A stretch of DNA of 37,987 nucleotides from Actinoplanes siamensis (GCF_016862395.1 NZ_BOMW01000081.1:1-37987); one strand, 5' to 3'. Positions 1-7,580 are shown, counted from the first letter of the stretch. Numbers and translations: made by a program. Notes: generated by a model not told the origin, from the sequence alone.

Positions 1-60
1 AGAACATTACAGCCCCACGGCCGCAACGCCAAATCGGGGTGGGTGCGACGCCGGTCACAC

Positions 61-264
61 TCACCCGGCCGGGCGAAGGAGCACCACGGACCGGAGAAGG
101 AGCACCGCGACCAGCTCCGGCACCTCCTGCTCGCGAGCGGTCAGACCCTCGATCCGCGACGGCGCCGCGGGCCGCGCCTGCACCGCGCGGCGGACCAGGC
201 GGCGCAGGACGTCCTGGCTGAACGGGCTCTCCCCGGCCGCGCACTGCCGGATCCCGGTCGTCAT
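61..264 (-). pseudogene. Remnant of a LuxR/NarL-type response regulator
   Basis: Read on the minus strand, the frame contains a stretch resembling the linker and start of a LuxR-type helix-turn-helix of a NarL-family regulator: GIRQCAAGESPFSQDVLRRL followed by LTAREQEVPELVA, which matches the family's usual 'LTxREREVLxLVA'. The similarity ends there. The frame runs into unrelated Leu/Arg-rich sequence and stops at 61-63, before the recognition helix could form. No receiver domain lies upstream within about 130 nt. I read it as a decayed fragment with no predicted function. A frameshift or deletion must have removed the rest. The 5' limit is arbitrary (in-frame ATG at 264). Confidence 0.5.
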
Positions 265-392
265 GCAGGCAGACTCGCGCCGGCGGGCCGCGAATCGCCC
301 GTCCCCGGGCCGCACCCGCGGCCGGTGGTCCGACACCGTCTCCTACCCCGGTAGGAAGCGGGACGCCCCGGGGGACACGGGATACTGGCGCG

Positions 393-1787
393 GTGCACCC
401 CGCATCTCCTGGCGTGACCGACTTTCCCACCGACTCCGACGGACGCCGCAGCAGCGCGGCGCTGGGCCGGGCGGTGGTCGCCGACGCGCTGCGTCCGGTC
501 GACCCGGCCGCCGCGGCGGCGGCCGAGCGCGAGACCGACTGGCGCCGCGGCTATCTCCGGCACTTCCGCGCGCTGGTCGAGGCCGGCCTGAGCGCGGACG
601 GCGCGGCCGGCTACGAGATCGCCGAGGCCGGCCTGCTCTCGCTGCAGGCCCGCATGCGCTATGTCCGCGACGACGGCGAGTTCACTCTGGCCCAGGCGCT
701 GCTGGCGGAGCCCGACCGGCCGTACGACACGGTCGAGATCACCGGCTCGGCGAAGCCCCGCCGCGAACTCGGCCTGGTCACCCGGCTGGACGGCTGGGTG
801 AGGGCCGGTGTGATCGAGGAGTCCTGTGCGGACGCGGTCCGGGAGGTCGCCGCCAACCCGGACTGGCTGGACCTGAGCGATCTCGGGTTCGCGCTGCTCG
901 GCGCGGGCGCCGAGATGGGACCGCTGAGGTGGCTGCTGGGCTGGGGCGCCACCGTCCTGGCCGTCGACCTGCCCCGCCCCGGCCTGTGGGAGCGGATCTG
1001 CGGGGTGGCGGCCGGCTCCGCCGGGCGGCTGCTGGCGCCGCTCTCCGGCGGCGGAACACCCGGCGCGGACCTGGTCAGCGACTTCCCGAAGGTCGCGAGC
1101 TGGCTGCTCGGCTCGGACCGGCAGCTGGTTCTCGGCAACTACGGCTACGCGCCGGGCAGCGCCTATCCGAAGCTGGCCGCCGCCGTCGACGCCCTGGTCG
1201 TGCACCTGCGCCAGCAACGCCCGGACACGGCGCTCGCCGTGCTGGCCACCCCGACAGACGTCTACGCGGTGCCGGCCGGCGCGGTCGCGGACTCGCGGGC
1301 CCGGTTCGCGGCCCGGGGCCGGCCCGCCAGGGTGACCTCCCCGCTCTCCGGCGGCCACCTGTTGCGGCCGAACTATCCGCTGGCCACGACGCCGGGGATC
1401 AACGACAGCCTGGTGCCGCAGCAGGGGCCGAACTACGCGCTCGCCAAGCGGGTCCACCGGTGGCGGGCCACCCTGGCCCGGCGGGACGGCGTGGTCGGCT
1501 TCGCCGTGGCGCCGCCCGCGCGGACCCGGTCGGTGCTGAGCAACCGGCTGCTCAAGGCGGCGTATGCCGGGGCGCACCGGTTCGGCGTCGAGGTCTTCGA
1601 CCCGGTCGTGGCGAGCGAGCTGATGGCGGTCCTGATGGTTCATCAGATCCGCAAGCCCCGGTCCGCGGACCCGGCGGCGTGGCGGGACGAGGCGGTGGCC
1701 GCGGCGCACGGCGGCCTGTGGCGGACCGCCTATCACCCGCGCACGGCGTTGCCCCTGGCCGCGGTGCGGGGCCTGTTCGCCGGATGA
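393..1787 (+). CDS. Uncharacterised conserved protein with Rossmann-like motif
   Basis: I do not recognise a named family for this 464-residue protein. It has no signal peptide or membrane segment and so is predicted cytoplasmic. Around residues 167-190 a glycine-rich segment (LLGAGAEMGPLRWLLGWGAT, then VLAVD) looks like the nucleotide-binding loop and second strand of a Rossmann fold, as in dehydrogenases or methyltransferases. The function is not known from sequence. The start is GTG 393; a second in-frame GTG at 414 would remove seven residues, and neither has a convincing ribosome-binding site. The stop codon overlaps the ATG of the next gene (ATGA), so the protein is translationally coupled to the MocA-like and XdhC-like maturation factors. 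This suggests a role near molybdenum hydroxylases, but only by context. Confidence 0.7.
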   Translation: MHPASPGVTDFPTDSDGRRSSAALGRAVVADALRPVDPAAAAAAERETDWRRGYLRHFRALVEAGLSADGAAGYEIAEAGLLSLQARMRYVRDDGEFTLAQALLAEPDRPYDTVEITGSAKPRRELGLVTRLDGWVRAGVIEESCADAVREVAANPDWLDLSDLGFALLGAGAEMGPLRWLLGWGATVLAVDLPRPGLWERICGVAAGSAGRLLAPLSGGGTPGADLVSDFPKVASWLLGSDRQLVLGNYGYAPGSAYPKLAAAVDALVVHLRQQRPDTALAVLATPTDVYAVPAGAVADSRARFAARGRPARVTSPLSGGHLLRPNYPLATTPGINDSLVPQQGPNYALAKRVHRWRATLARRDGVVGFAVAPPARTRSVLSNRLLKAAYAGAHRFGVEVFDPVVASELMAVLMVHQIRKPRSADPAAWRDEAVAAAHGGLWRTAYHPRTALPLAAVRGLFAG

Positions 1788-2350
1788 TCACCGCGGGGGT
1801 GGTGCTGGCGGCCGGTGCGGGGCGGCGTTTCGGGATGCCCAAGGCGCTGGTCCCGTACCGTGATCGGATCCTGGTCCAGCACGCGGCCCGGACCCTGCGG
1901 GATGCCGGCTGCCGGCGGATCGTGGTGGTGCTCGGGGCTCGCGCCGAGGAGGTCGTGAAGGTCGCGCCCGACCTGCCGGAGACCGTGATCAACCCGGAGT
2001 GGGCGACCGGCCTGGGATCCTCGCTGCGCGCCGGGCTGGCGTCGCTGGCCGCCGACGCGTCTGTGGACGCCGCGGTGATCCTGCTGGTCGACATGCCAGG
2101 CGTGACGGCCGGCGCGGTCCGCCGGATCACCGCGCACGCCGCCCGCGACGCCCTGGTGACCGGTGGTTATCAGGGACGGCGCGGGCACCCGGTGCTGCTC
2201 GGCCGGGAGCACTGGGCGGGCGCCGCCGCGAGCGCGACAGGTGATCGCGGCGCGCGGGATTACCTGCGCGCTCACGAGGTACTGGTGGTGGAGATCGGCG
2301 ACATCGCCGACGACACCGACCTGGACCATCCGGGAGATCTCGATGCGTGA
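1784..2350 (+). CDS. MocA-type nucleotidyltransferase (molybdenum cofactor cytidylyltransferase family)
   Basis: A 188-residue protein of the MobA/MocA-like NTP-transferase family. The N-terminus shows the family's nucleotide-binding signature VLAAGAGRRFGMPKAL (residues ~6-21), and the metal-binding region LLVDMPGV lies near residue 105. Family members attach CMP or GMP to molybdopterin, making the dinucleotide cofactor used by xanthine dehydrogenase/CO dehydrogenase-type hydroxylases; which nucleotide is used cannot be decided here. The ATG overlaps the upstream stop by 4 nt and the C-terminus overlaps the XdhC-like gene by 8 nt, so the three genes form one translationally coupled unit. No hydroxylase subunit genes lie in the window, so the client enzyme must be encoded elsewhere. 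Confidence 0.85.
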   Translation: MITAGVVLAAGAGRRFGMPKALVPYRDRILVQHAARTLRDAGCRRIVVVLGARAEEVVKVAPDLPETVINPEWATGLGSSLRAGLASLAADASVDAAVILLVDMPGVTAGAVRRITAHAARDALVTGGYQGRRGHPVLLGREHWAGAAASATGDRGARDYLRAHEVLVVEIGDIADDTDLDHPGDLDA

Positions 2351-3335
2351 CCTGCTCGCCGACCTGCTGCGCTGGTGGTCGGCGGGCGAGCCGTCCGGAC
2401 TCGCGGTGGTCACCGCGACGTGGTCGAGCGCTCCGCGGCAGGCGGGTGCGGCGATGGCTGTCGGCCCGGACGGCTCGGTGGTCGGCAGCGTCTCCGGCGG
2501 GTGCGTGGAGTCCGCGGTCTACGAGCTGTGCCGGGAGGCCGGGAAGCCGCGGTCCGCCAGGTTCGGCGTCACCGACGATCTGGCGCTGGAAGCCGGCCTG
2601 CCCTGCGGCGGCACCATCGAGCTGATGATCGGCCGGGTGGACCGCACGACGTTCCCGGATCTGCCCGAGCTGGCGGCCGCCGTCCGGGCGGGCCGGGCGG
2701 TCACTTTGGTGATGGGCGACGACGGCTTCTCCGTCGCCGCCGACGCCGTCGGCCGGACCGCCGTGTCGTTCCCGCCGCCTCCGCGGATGCTGGTGTTCGG
2801 CGCCACCGACCACGCCGCCGCGGTGGCCCGGATGGGCCACTTCCTCGGCTACCGTGTGACGGTCTGTGACGCCCGGCCGGTCTTCGCCACCGCTCGCCGG
2901 TTCCCGGAGGCGCACGAGGTGGTCGTCGACTGGCCGCACCGCTACCTGGCCGCCGAGGCCGGCGCGGGCCGGATCGACGGCCGCACCGCGATCTGTGTGC
3001 TCACCCACGACCCGAGGTTCGACGTGCCCGCCCTGGAGCTGGCGCTCCGGCTGGACGCCGGCTACGTGGGCGCGATGGGCTCCCGGCGCACCCACGACGA
3101 CCGGCTCGCCCGACTGCGCGAGGCCGGCCTGACCGAGCCGGAGCTGGCCCGGCTCTCCTCGCCGATCGGCCTGGACCTGGGCGCGCGCAGCCCGGAGGAG
3201 ACCGCGGTCAGCATCGCCGCGGAGATCGTGGCGTTGCGGCACGGCGGCACCGGGGACCGGCTGTCCCGCCGCGACGGGCCGGTGCACAGGAAAATCGCGG
3301 AGGCGAGCGACCTTTCCGGGGCCGTCGAACACTGA
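2343..3335 (+). CDS. xdhC: XdhC/CoxI family molybdoenzyme maturation factor
   Basis: A 330-residue XdhC/CoxI family protein. The N-terminal domain carries the family motifs SAPRQAGAAM (residues ~30-39) and SGGCVE (~53-58). The C-terminal half is a Rossmann-type domain starting at MLVFGATDHAAAVARMGHFL (~150-169), with the conserved GAMGSRRTH near residue 243. XdhC proteins bind sulfurated molybdenum cofactor and insert it into xanthine dehydrogenase-type enzymes. The second loop reads GATDHA where many relatives have GAGHVA, a mild deviation. Translation is coupled to the MocA-like gene (8-nt overlap), which agrees with a joint role in cofactor finishing and delivery. The gene ends the operon. 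Confidence 0.85.
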   Translation: MRDLLADLLRWWSAGEPSGLAVVTATWSSAPRQAGAAMAVGPDGSVVGSVSGGCVESAVYELCREAGKPRSARFGVTDDLALEAGLPCGGTIELMIGRVDRTTFPDLPELAAAVRAGRAVTLVMGDDGFSVAADAVGRTAVSFPPPPRMLVFGATDHAAAVARMGHFLGYRVTVCDARPVFATARRFPEAHEVVVDWPHRYLAAEAGAGRIDGRTAICVLTHDPRFDVPALELALRLDAGYVGAMGSRRTHDDRLARLREAGLTEPELARLSSPIGLDLGARSPEETAVSIAAEIVALRHGGTGDRLSRRDGPVHRKIAEASDLSGAVEH

Positions 3336-3375
3336 GGGGTGAACGGTTTCCCTGGTTCGCCGAGCCCGACGTCGC

Positions 3376-3745
3376 CTACAAGTGACCGGCCAGCTCCCGC
3401 AGTGAGCGGATGCGGTGCGGTTCGCCGGCCGGACCGATCCCCGGCCGGTCCAGGTGGACCGCCCGCAACCCGGCGGCGCGAGCCGCCAGCACGTCCAGGT
3501 CGCGATCGCCGCCTCGTCGGCCACCAGTCCGACACTCGGCAGCCAGGCCGTCAGTGCGGCGGTCACCGACGTGTCGTGGTCGCCGAAATCTACCCCGCGG
3601 GCCGCGGCCTCGACCGTCGAGCCGTGGCCGAGGAGATATTCCGCGCGCTCGACCCGCAGCGGCTGCTGGTAGCGCAGCGGGGCACGCCCGGTCGCCGCGA
3701 CGAAAGCCGGGTCGAGACGATTGCGACGGTACGGTCGCGGCGCCC
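3376..3745 (-). pseudogene. Fused remnants of an AraC-type HTH and a HAD hydrolase C-terminus
   Basis: No intact frame covers this stretch, but the minus strand holds two recognisable fragments. From about 3715 to 3545 it reads FVAATGRAPLRYQQPLRVER, then AEYLLG and, further on, VDFGDHDTSVTAALTAWL, the layout of the C-terminal AraC-family DNA-binding domain. Directly after it come VGLVADEAA and, after a one-frame shift near 3505, DRDLDVLAARAAGLRAVHLD, ending RSLRELAGHL before a TAG at 3376-3378; this is the typical C-terminal end of a HAD-superfamily phosphatase. I read a deletion joining two dead genes plus a frameshift. It lies between the convergent XdhC gene and the DUF6194 gene and is not expected to make protein. 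Confidence 0.55.
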
Positions 3746-3752
3746 GGCCCGC

Positions 3753-4241
3753 TCAGGGCCGCCGCGCGCGTCCGGCCGACCTCCGGTGCGCGTGCTCGAT
3801 CAGGCGGTCGACCTCCACCGTCGCCGGGTTCACCACGCTGCCCCAGCCCTGGACGGCGTAGACCGGGTGCGGAAACCAGCGGTCCCGCTCGGCGAAGTCG
3901 ATCCCGGCCCGGTGGGCGGCGAACTCTTCCGGGCCGTAGCCGAACAGGTCCCGGAACTTGTCGCGGCCCAGCTCGACGTTGAGCCGGAAGGCGCCGGGAC
4001 GTCCCAGCGCGGAATGCTCGTCGAACCCGGGGACGTCCTGGACGACGATCGTGGCGAACGGGCGCATCCGCTCCGCGCCGACGAAGAAGAACCGGTCACC
4101 CCAGCTCGGCTCCGGCGCTCCGGTGTCCGGACCGGCGATCAGCTGGAACACGTCAGGTAGGCGGCTGATCCGCGCGGCCAGCTCGTCGACCCGGCCGGGG
4201 CTGTTCCGAGGCTCTGGAGAAGTCAGCATGGCCTTTACCAT
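3753..4241 (-). CDS. DUF6194 family protein
   Basis: A 162-residue protein matching actinobacterial DUF6194. Conserved features are DRFFFVG and FATIVVQDVPGFDEHSALGR in the middle, FRLNVELGR next, and HPVYAVQGWGSVVNPA near the C-terminus. There is no signal peptide or membrane segment. The biochemical role of the family is not known. The start could be the ATG at 4241 or the one at 4229 (four codons later); neither has a strong ribosome-binding site. The gene diverges from the MerR-type regulator across a 49-bp gap, an arrangement in which MerR proteins often control the neighbour, so it is a plausible target of that regulator. Confidence 0.75.
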   Translation of the reverse strand: MVKAMLTSPEPRNSPGRVDELAARISRLPDVFQLIAGPDTGAPEPSWGDRFFFVGAERMRPFATIVVQDVPGFDEHSALGRPGAFRLNVELGRDKFRDLFGYGPEEFAAHRAGIDFAERDRWFPHPVYAVQGWGSVVNPATVEVDRLIEHAHRRSAGRARRP

Positions 4242-4290
4242 ATCTTTGAATCACCCAGTGAAGGTTTCCCTCTGAACAGTGTGGAGAGGC
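4242..4290. promoter_or_regulatory. Divergent promoter region between DUF6194 and MerR genes
   Basis: The 49-bp gap must carry both start regions. It contains a short dyad TCAC-CCA-GTGA (4251-4261) that could be part of a MerR operator. Reading right, TTGAAT (4246-4251) is followed after 19 nt by TCTGAA (4271-4276), a long spacer of the kind MerR activators act on, though the -10 is poor. A GGAGAGG stretch sits just before the MerR ATG at 4291. The gene boundaries are firm; the operator is a guess. Confidence 0.3.
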
Positions 4291-4992
4291 ATGCCGAAGT
4301 CTCAAACCTTCAGGCCGATTGATCTGGCTCGGCGGCACGGCCTGTCCGCCCAGGCGATCCGCAACTACGAGAACGACGGGGTGATCCCGCCCGCGCGGCG
4401 CACCGCGAGCGGCTATCGCGCCTACGGCGAGCGGCACGTGGCGGCGGTGGATGCGTTCCTGGCGCTGGTCGCCGCGTACGGGCACGGTCCGGCCGCCGTG
4501 ATCATGCGAGCCGTCCTGCGTGGCGATCCGGAACCGGCGTTCGCCGCCATCGACGCCGGTCACGCGGTGCTGTCCCGGGACCGGGAAGCCCTGGCCGCCG
4601 TCGAGGCGACCGCCGGCCTGCTCACCACGCCGGCCCGGGCGGCCCGGCCGCTGCCGGTCGGTGCGCTCGCGCACCGGCTCGGGGTCACGCCGGCCACACT
4701 GCGCAAATGGGAGCAGGCGGGGATCCTGGCGCCGTCCCGGGACCGGGTCAGCCGTCAGCGGCTCTACTCCCCCGACGACGTGCGGGACGCCGACCTGGCA
4801 CACCTGCTGCGGCGGGGCGGGCACAGCCTCGCGCACATCGCGACGGTGCTGCGCCAGGTCCGTGCCGCCGGCGGTCCGGAACCGCTGGCCGCCTCGGTCG
4901 GCGAGTGGCGCGCCCGGCTGACCGCCCGGGGCCGGGCCATGCTCACCGCCGCCGCCCGCCTCGCCGAACTCCTCGATCGCGCGCCTGGCTGA
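4291..4992 (+). CDS. MerR family regulator with two HTH domains (TioE-like)
   Basis: A 233-residue transcription regulator carrying two MerR-type winged helix-turn-helix domains, as in actinobacterial TioE-like proteins. The first (residues ~8-60) reads DLARRHGLSAQAIRNYENDG with GYRAYGERHV; the second (~125-180) reads ALAHRLGVTPATLRKWEQAG with RQRLYSPDDV. No metal-binding cysteines or ligand domain follow. ATG 4291 is chosen because GGAGAGG precedes it; GTG 4279 is also in frame. It probably regulates itself and the divergent DUF6194 gene. The last ~60 nt are tandemly repeated just downstream, and the stop lies at the repeat junction, so the C-terminus may have been reshaped by that duplication. 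Confidence 0.85.
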   Translation: MPKSQTFRPIDLARRHGLSAQAIRNYENDGVIPPARRTASGYRAYGERHVAAVDAFLALVAAYGHGPAAVIMRAVLRGDPEPAFAAIDAGHAVLSRDREALAAVEATAGLLTTPARAARPLPVGALAHRLGVTPATLRKWEQAGILAPSRDRVSRQRLYSPDDVRDADLAHLLRRGGHSLAHIATVLRQVRAAGGPEPLAASVGEWRARLTARGRAMLTAAARLAELLDRAPG

Positions 4993-5047
4993 CCGTCCAC
5001 GGCCGGGCCGTGCTCACGGCCGCCGCCCGCCTCGCCGAACTCCTCGA
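4918..5047 (+). repeat. Imperfect 71-bp tandem duplication of the MerR gene 3' end
   Basis: The segment from 4918 (CTGACC...) recurs from 4989 (CTGACC...) at an offset of 71 nt and stays closely similar for about 57 nt. The shared core GCCGCCGCCCGCCTCGCCGA is identical in both copies. The first copy encodes the end of the MerR-type regulator; the second is mostly past its stop and would read on in another frame, since 71 is not a multiple of three. The TGA used by the gene lies at the start of the second copy. Confidence 0.85.
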
Positions 5048-5064
5048 AACTCGCCCGACATGGT

Positions 5065-5098
5065 GCCGCCCCGCCCGAGGGGGTCCGGGCGGGGCGGC
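5065..5098. terminator. Bidirectional terminator hairpin
   Basis: A perfect 12-bp inverted repeat (GCCGCCCCGCCC at 5065-5076 and its complement at 5087-5098) with a 10-nt loop lies between the convergent MerR and PRC-barrel genes. It has no T tract, which is common for actinobacterial terminators. It begins 73 nt past the MerR stop and 16 nt past the PRC-barrel stop. Confidence 0.75.
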
Positions 5099-5113
5099 GG
5101 GCATGATCAGCGA

Positions 5114-5530
5114 TCAGCGCGGATAGTCCCGGTAGCTGCCGGTGTAGTAGTCGCCGACCTGCTCGCGGTACGCGGCCGTCTCGAAGGTGTCCTTGTCGTA
5201 CTCCGGGGACGCCTTGATCTGGTCCTTGGTGCGGTCCACATAGACCTTGCGGTCGTTGTGGTCGACGTTCTGCACCGTGCCGGCCGGCAGCAGCACCTTG
5301 CGGCCGAAGATCCACGGCCCGGTGTCCACCACCAGGTAGGAGCTTCCGACGTCGTAACTGGCCTGGTCGACCGAGCCGATGTGGCCGTCGGTGGCCTCGA
5401 CCTTGTACCCGACCAGGTCCACGCCGATCCGCCCGGTCTCGTCGGCCACGTCGGCGAACGCCGGTTCGTAGCTTGCGGTCAGAGTCGCGGGATCCCGCCA
5501 GGCCCACGGAGTGAACGGCGTAGGTTGCAT
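5114..5530 (-). CDS. PRC-barrel domain protein
   Basis: A 138-residue soluble protein with a PRC-barrel-like beta domain: GRIGVDLVGYKVEATDGHIG (residues ~33-52), SSYLVVDTG, GRKVLLPAG and DRKVYVDRTKDQIKASPEYD. PRC barrels occur in RNA-processing, photosynthetic and stress proteins of many actinobacteria; the role of stand-alone versions is not established. The charged, Tyr-rich tail (EYDKDTFETAAYREQVGDYY) is typical of this group. ATG 5530 is preferred over GTG 5533 because GGAGG (5536-5540 on the other strand) is 5 nt upstream. It is monocistronic and ends at the shared hairpin with the MerR gene. A GGGTAG hexamer upstream recalls stress sigma-factor -10 elements, but this is weak. Confidence 0.8.
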   Translation of the reverse strand: MQPTPFTPWAWRDPATLTASYEPAFADVADETGRIGVDLVGYKVEATDGHIGSVDQASYDVGSSYLVVDTGPWIFGRKVLLPAGTVQNVDHNDRKVYVDRTKDQIKASPEYDKDTFETAAYREQVGDYYTGSYRDYPR

Positions 5531-5829
5531 CACGGCCTCCTCGAATCCGATGAAATTGCCGCTGCTTTTTGCCTACCCGCTCCCGCACCGTCCAATCAGA
5601 AGTGGCACATCCCAACCCCGACCGGCCACTTTCCACCCCGCCCACCGCGGCCGGTCCCCCGAGGGGCCCTCACGAGCCCGAGACACCCCACGACCGGCCG
5701 GCCCACCGCGGCTGGCGCGGAGAGGCGCCGCGCGGCCTCGAGACCCCTCCGGGCCAGCCGGGGATGACCGTGACCGGCGGCTGCGCCGTGAGCAGCGGTG
5801 GGCGTGCTCAAGTAGGCGTGCTCGGTGGA
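5531..5829. other. Intergenic region, no gene seen
   Basis: About 300 nt between the PRC-barrel start and the sugar kinase stop. It holds the PRC-barrel ribosome-binding site (5536-5540) and presumably its promoter. A 9-bp inverted repeat CGGCCGGTC/GACCGGCCG (5648-5656 and 5692-5700) flanks a short CCCC-GA-GGGG dyad, which could end the kinase transcript. I see no coding signal. Confidence 0.5.
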
Positions 5830-6867
5830 TCAGCGGTTGATGTCGGAGCCGGACAGGGCGGTCAGGTCGGCGCGGGTGGGCGCGCCCTCGCAATCGCCGG
5901 GGACGGTGACCGCGAACGCGCCGGCCGCGATCGCCGTGTGCAGGCGTTCGGCTGGTGGGGCGCCGGCCAGGCGGTCCGCCAGGTAACCGGCGACGAAAGC
6001 GTCCCCGGCGCCCACCGGATCGATCGCCGTGACCGGGAGGGCCGGGACGTCGAAGCGGACGCCGTCGATCAACGCCGTGCAGCCGCGGGCGCCGTCCTTG
6101 ATGATCACCTCGGTGGGGCCCAGCCCGGCGAGGCCGTCGACCGGGTCGGCGGCGCCGGCGAGGACGGCGGCCTCGTCCGGGCCGGCGAAGATCAGGTCAG
6201 CTCGGGTTGCCAGGTCGCGCAGGACCGGGGCGGCGTCGGAACGGGACCACAGCTTGCTGCGGTAGTTCACGTCCAGCGACACCGGGACCCCGGCGGCGCG
6301 GGCCACCTCCACCGCGGCGAAGACCGTGGCCCGGGCGGTGTCGCCCAACGCCGGCGTGATGCCGGTGACGTGCAGGATCCCGGCCGCCTCCAACTCGGGC
6401 AACGGCAGGTCGGCGGGGGTCAGCCGGGAGCCGGCGCTGCCGGCCCGGTGGTAGTCGGCGTGGATGAACTGGGCGGAGCGCCGGTACCGGATCATCAGGC
6501 CGGTGGGCGCCTCGTCGGGCACGGCCAGGACTCGTACCCCCGCGGATCTCAATCGGCTGGAGATCAGCGACCCGGCGGAATCGGGACCGAGCCGGCCGTG
6601 CCAGGCGGCGCAGCCGCCGAGGCGAGCGACGCCGACCGCGACATTGCTCTCCGCGCCGCCCACCGCGAGCGTGAAACCGCGCGCGTGCTCGATCGGCCCG
6701 ATCCCGTCGGCGACGAAGATCCCCATCGACTCACCGAGAGTGAAAAGGCCGCCGGGCGGACCACCGGCCGGGGCGCCGGGCAAACCGCGGACGGGGGCGG
6801 CCGGAGGGGCGGGAGTGGCCGACGGGGCGCCGGCTGAGTCATCCGGTGAAGTCATCGCGGCGGTCAT
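5830..6867 (-). CDS. kdgK: PfkB family sugar kinase, probable 2-keto-3-deoxygluconate kinase
   Basis: A 345-residue ribokinase/PfkB-family kinase. Visible motifs are LFTLGESMGIFVADGIGPIE near residues 41-60, the substrate-side GGAESNVAVGVARLGG (~70-85), and the C-terminal PfkB signature DPVGAGDAFVAGYLADRL with the catalytic base Asp289. Its ATG overlaps the stop of the KDPG aldolase gene by 4 nt. The pair matches the classic KdgK/Eda step: phosphorylation of 2-keto-3-deoxygluconate to KDPG, then cleavage to pyruvate and glyceraldehyde-3-phosphate. The substrate call rests on this neighbour. The first ~35 residues are Pro/Ala-rich and look disordered; an ATG at 6855 is an alternative start. 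Uronate-forming enzymes are not in the window. Confidence 0.8.
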   Translation of the reverse strand: MTAAMTSPDDSAGAPSATPAPPAAPVRGLPGAPAGGPPGGLFTLGESMGIFVADGIGPIEHARGFTLAVGGAESNVAVGVARLGGCAAWHGRLGPDSAGSLISSRLRSAGVRVLAVPDEAPTGLMIRYRRSAQFIHADYHRAGSAGSRLTPADLPLPELEAAGILHVTGITPALGDTARATVFAAVEVARAAGVPVSLDVNYRSKLWSRSDAAPVLRDLATRADLIFAGPDEAAVLAGAADPVDGLAGLGPTEVIIKDGARGCTALIDGVRFDVPALPVTAIDPVGAGDAFVAGYLADRLAGAPPAERLHTAIAAGAFAVTVPGDCEGAPTRADLTALSGSDINR

Positions 6868-7505
6868 GAGCGCGCATATGCGACGGCGTCGACCGCCCGC
6901 TTCGCCCGCCCGGCCAGCGCGGTCAGGCTGCCCCCGGTCGCCGCGTCCCCGACCAGCGGACCGCCCAGGCCGACCGCGGCGGCGCCCGCGGCCAGCCAGT
7001 CGGCGATGTCGTCCAGGTCGATACCGCCGGTCGGCAGGATGCGCACCTCGGGCAGCGGGCCGCGGAGATCCCTGAGGTACGCCGGCTTGAGCCCGCCGGC
7101 CGGGAAGAGCTTGACCAGCGGCGCGCCCGACCGGTGCGCCGAGTGGACCTCGGTGGGCGTGTACGCCCCCGGGTAGCACGGCACGCTCTGCCCGATCAGC
7201 GTGTCCAGCACCGGCGACACCAGGAACGACGCGCCCGCGTCGATGGCCGCCGAGGCGTCCTGGCGGGTGAGGACGGTGCCGGCCCCGATCACCGTGCCGG
7301 GCGGCAGTTGACGGCGCAGGCCGGAGATCGCCTCGATGGCGCCCTTCGAGGTGAGGGTGACCTCGAGCGCGGTGATGCCGGCGGACACCAGCACGTCGGC
7401 GATCGCGGCGAAGGCGCCGGCGGTCGGCGCGCGCAGAACGGCCACGATGCCGCTGTCGACGACGGCGGCGGAGACAGGGTCGAGCGGAGCACGGTGATCG
7501 GTCAC
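6864..7505 (-). CDS. eda: KDPG aldolase (2-dehydro-3-deoxyphosphogluconate aldolase)
   Basis: A 213-residue class I aldolase of the Eda/KDPG-KHG family, the usual length. Key features are IVAVLRAP at the N-terminus, LEVTLTSKGAIEAI with the catalytic Glu, GAGTVLT, FLVSPVLDT, and the Schiff-base lysine Lys132 in APLVKLFPAGGL, followed by RILPTGGIDLDDIADWLAAG. It cleaves 2-keto-3-deoxy-6-phosphogluconate to pyruvate and glyceraldehyde-3-phosphate in the cytoplasm. GTG 7505 is chosen because it gives the family N-terminus, with an AGGA about 9 nt upstream; an in-frame ATG at 7553 would add an unusual extension. The gene is first in a two-gene unit with the kinase. There is no phosphogluconate dehydratase nearby, so feeding from uronates or ketodeoxygluconate seems more likely than a full Entner-Doudoroff route here. 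Confidence 0.9.
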   Translation of the reverse strand: MTDHRAPLDPVSAAVVDSGIVAVLRAPTAGAFAAIADVLVSAGITALEVTLTSKGAIEAISGLRRQLPPGTVIGAGTVLTRQDASAAIDAGASFLVSPVLDTLIGQSVPCYPGAYTPTEVHSAHRSGAPLVKLFPAGGLKPAYLRDLRGPLPEVRILPTGGIDLDDIADWLAAGAAAVGLGGPLVGDAATGGSLTALAGRAKRAVDAVAYARS

Positions 7506-7580
7506 GGGTTCGATCCTGCCCGATGTCCCAGGGTCAGGGCCAGGGGTCGCCAACGACTCCAGGGAAAGCGCATTCCCGCA

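Noticed and set aside
263..2350. Long frame of 695 codons on the plus strand
   Set aside because: Only its last 188 codons (from 1784) are real; the rest is an out-of-frame shadow of the 393-1787 gene, with Arg/Gly/Pro-rich content and no motif.
4993..5126. Possible read-through extension of the MerR regulator after 4992
   Set aside because: The second repeat copy is in another frame, and the continuation runs through the terminator hairpin into Gly/Arg-rich sequence; the TGA at 4990-4992 is taken as the true stop.
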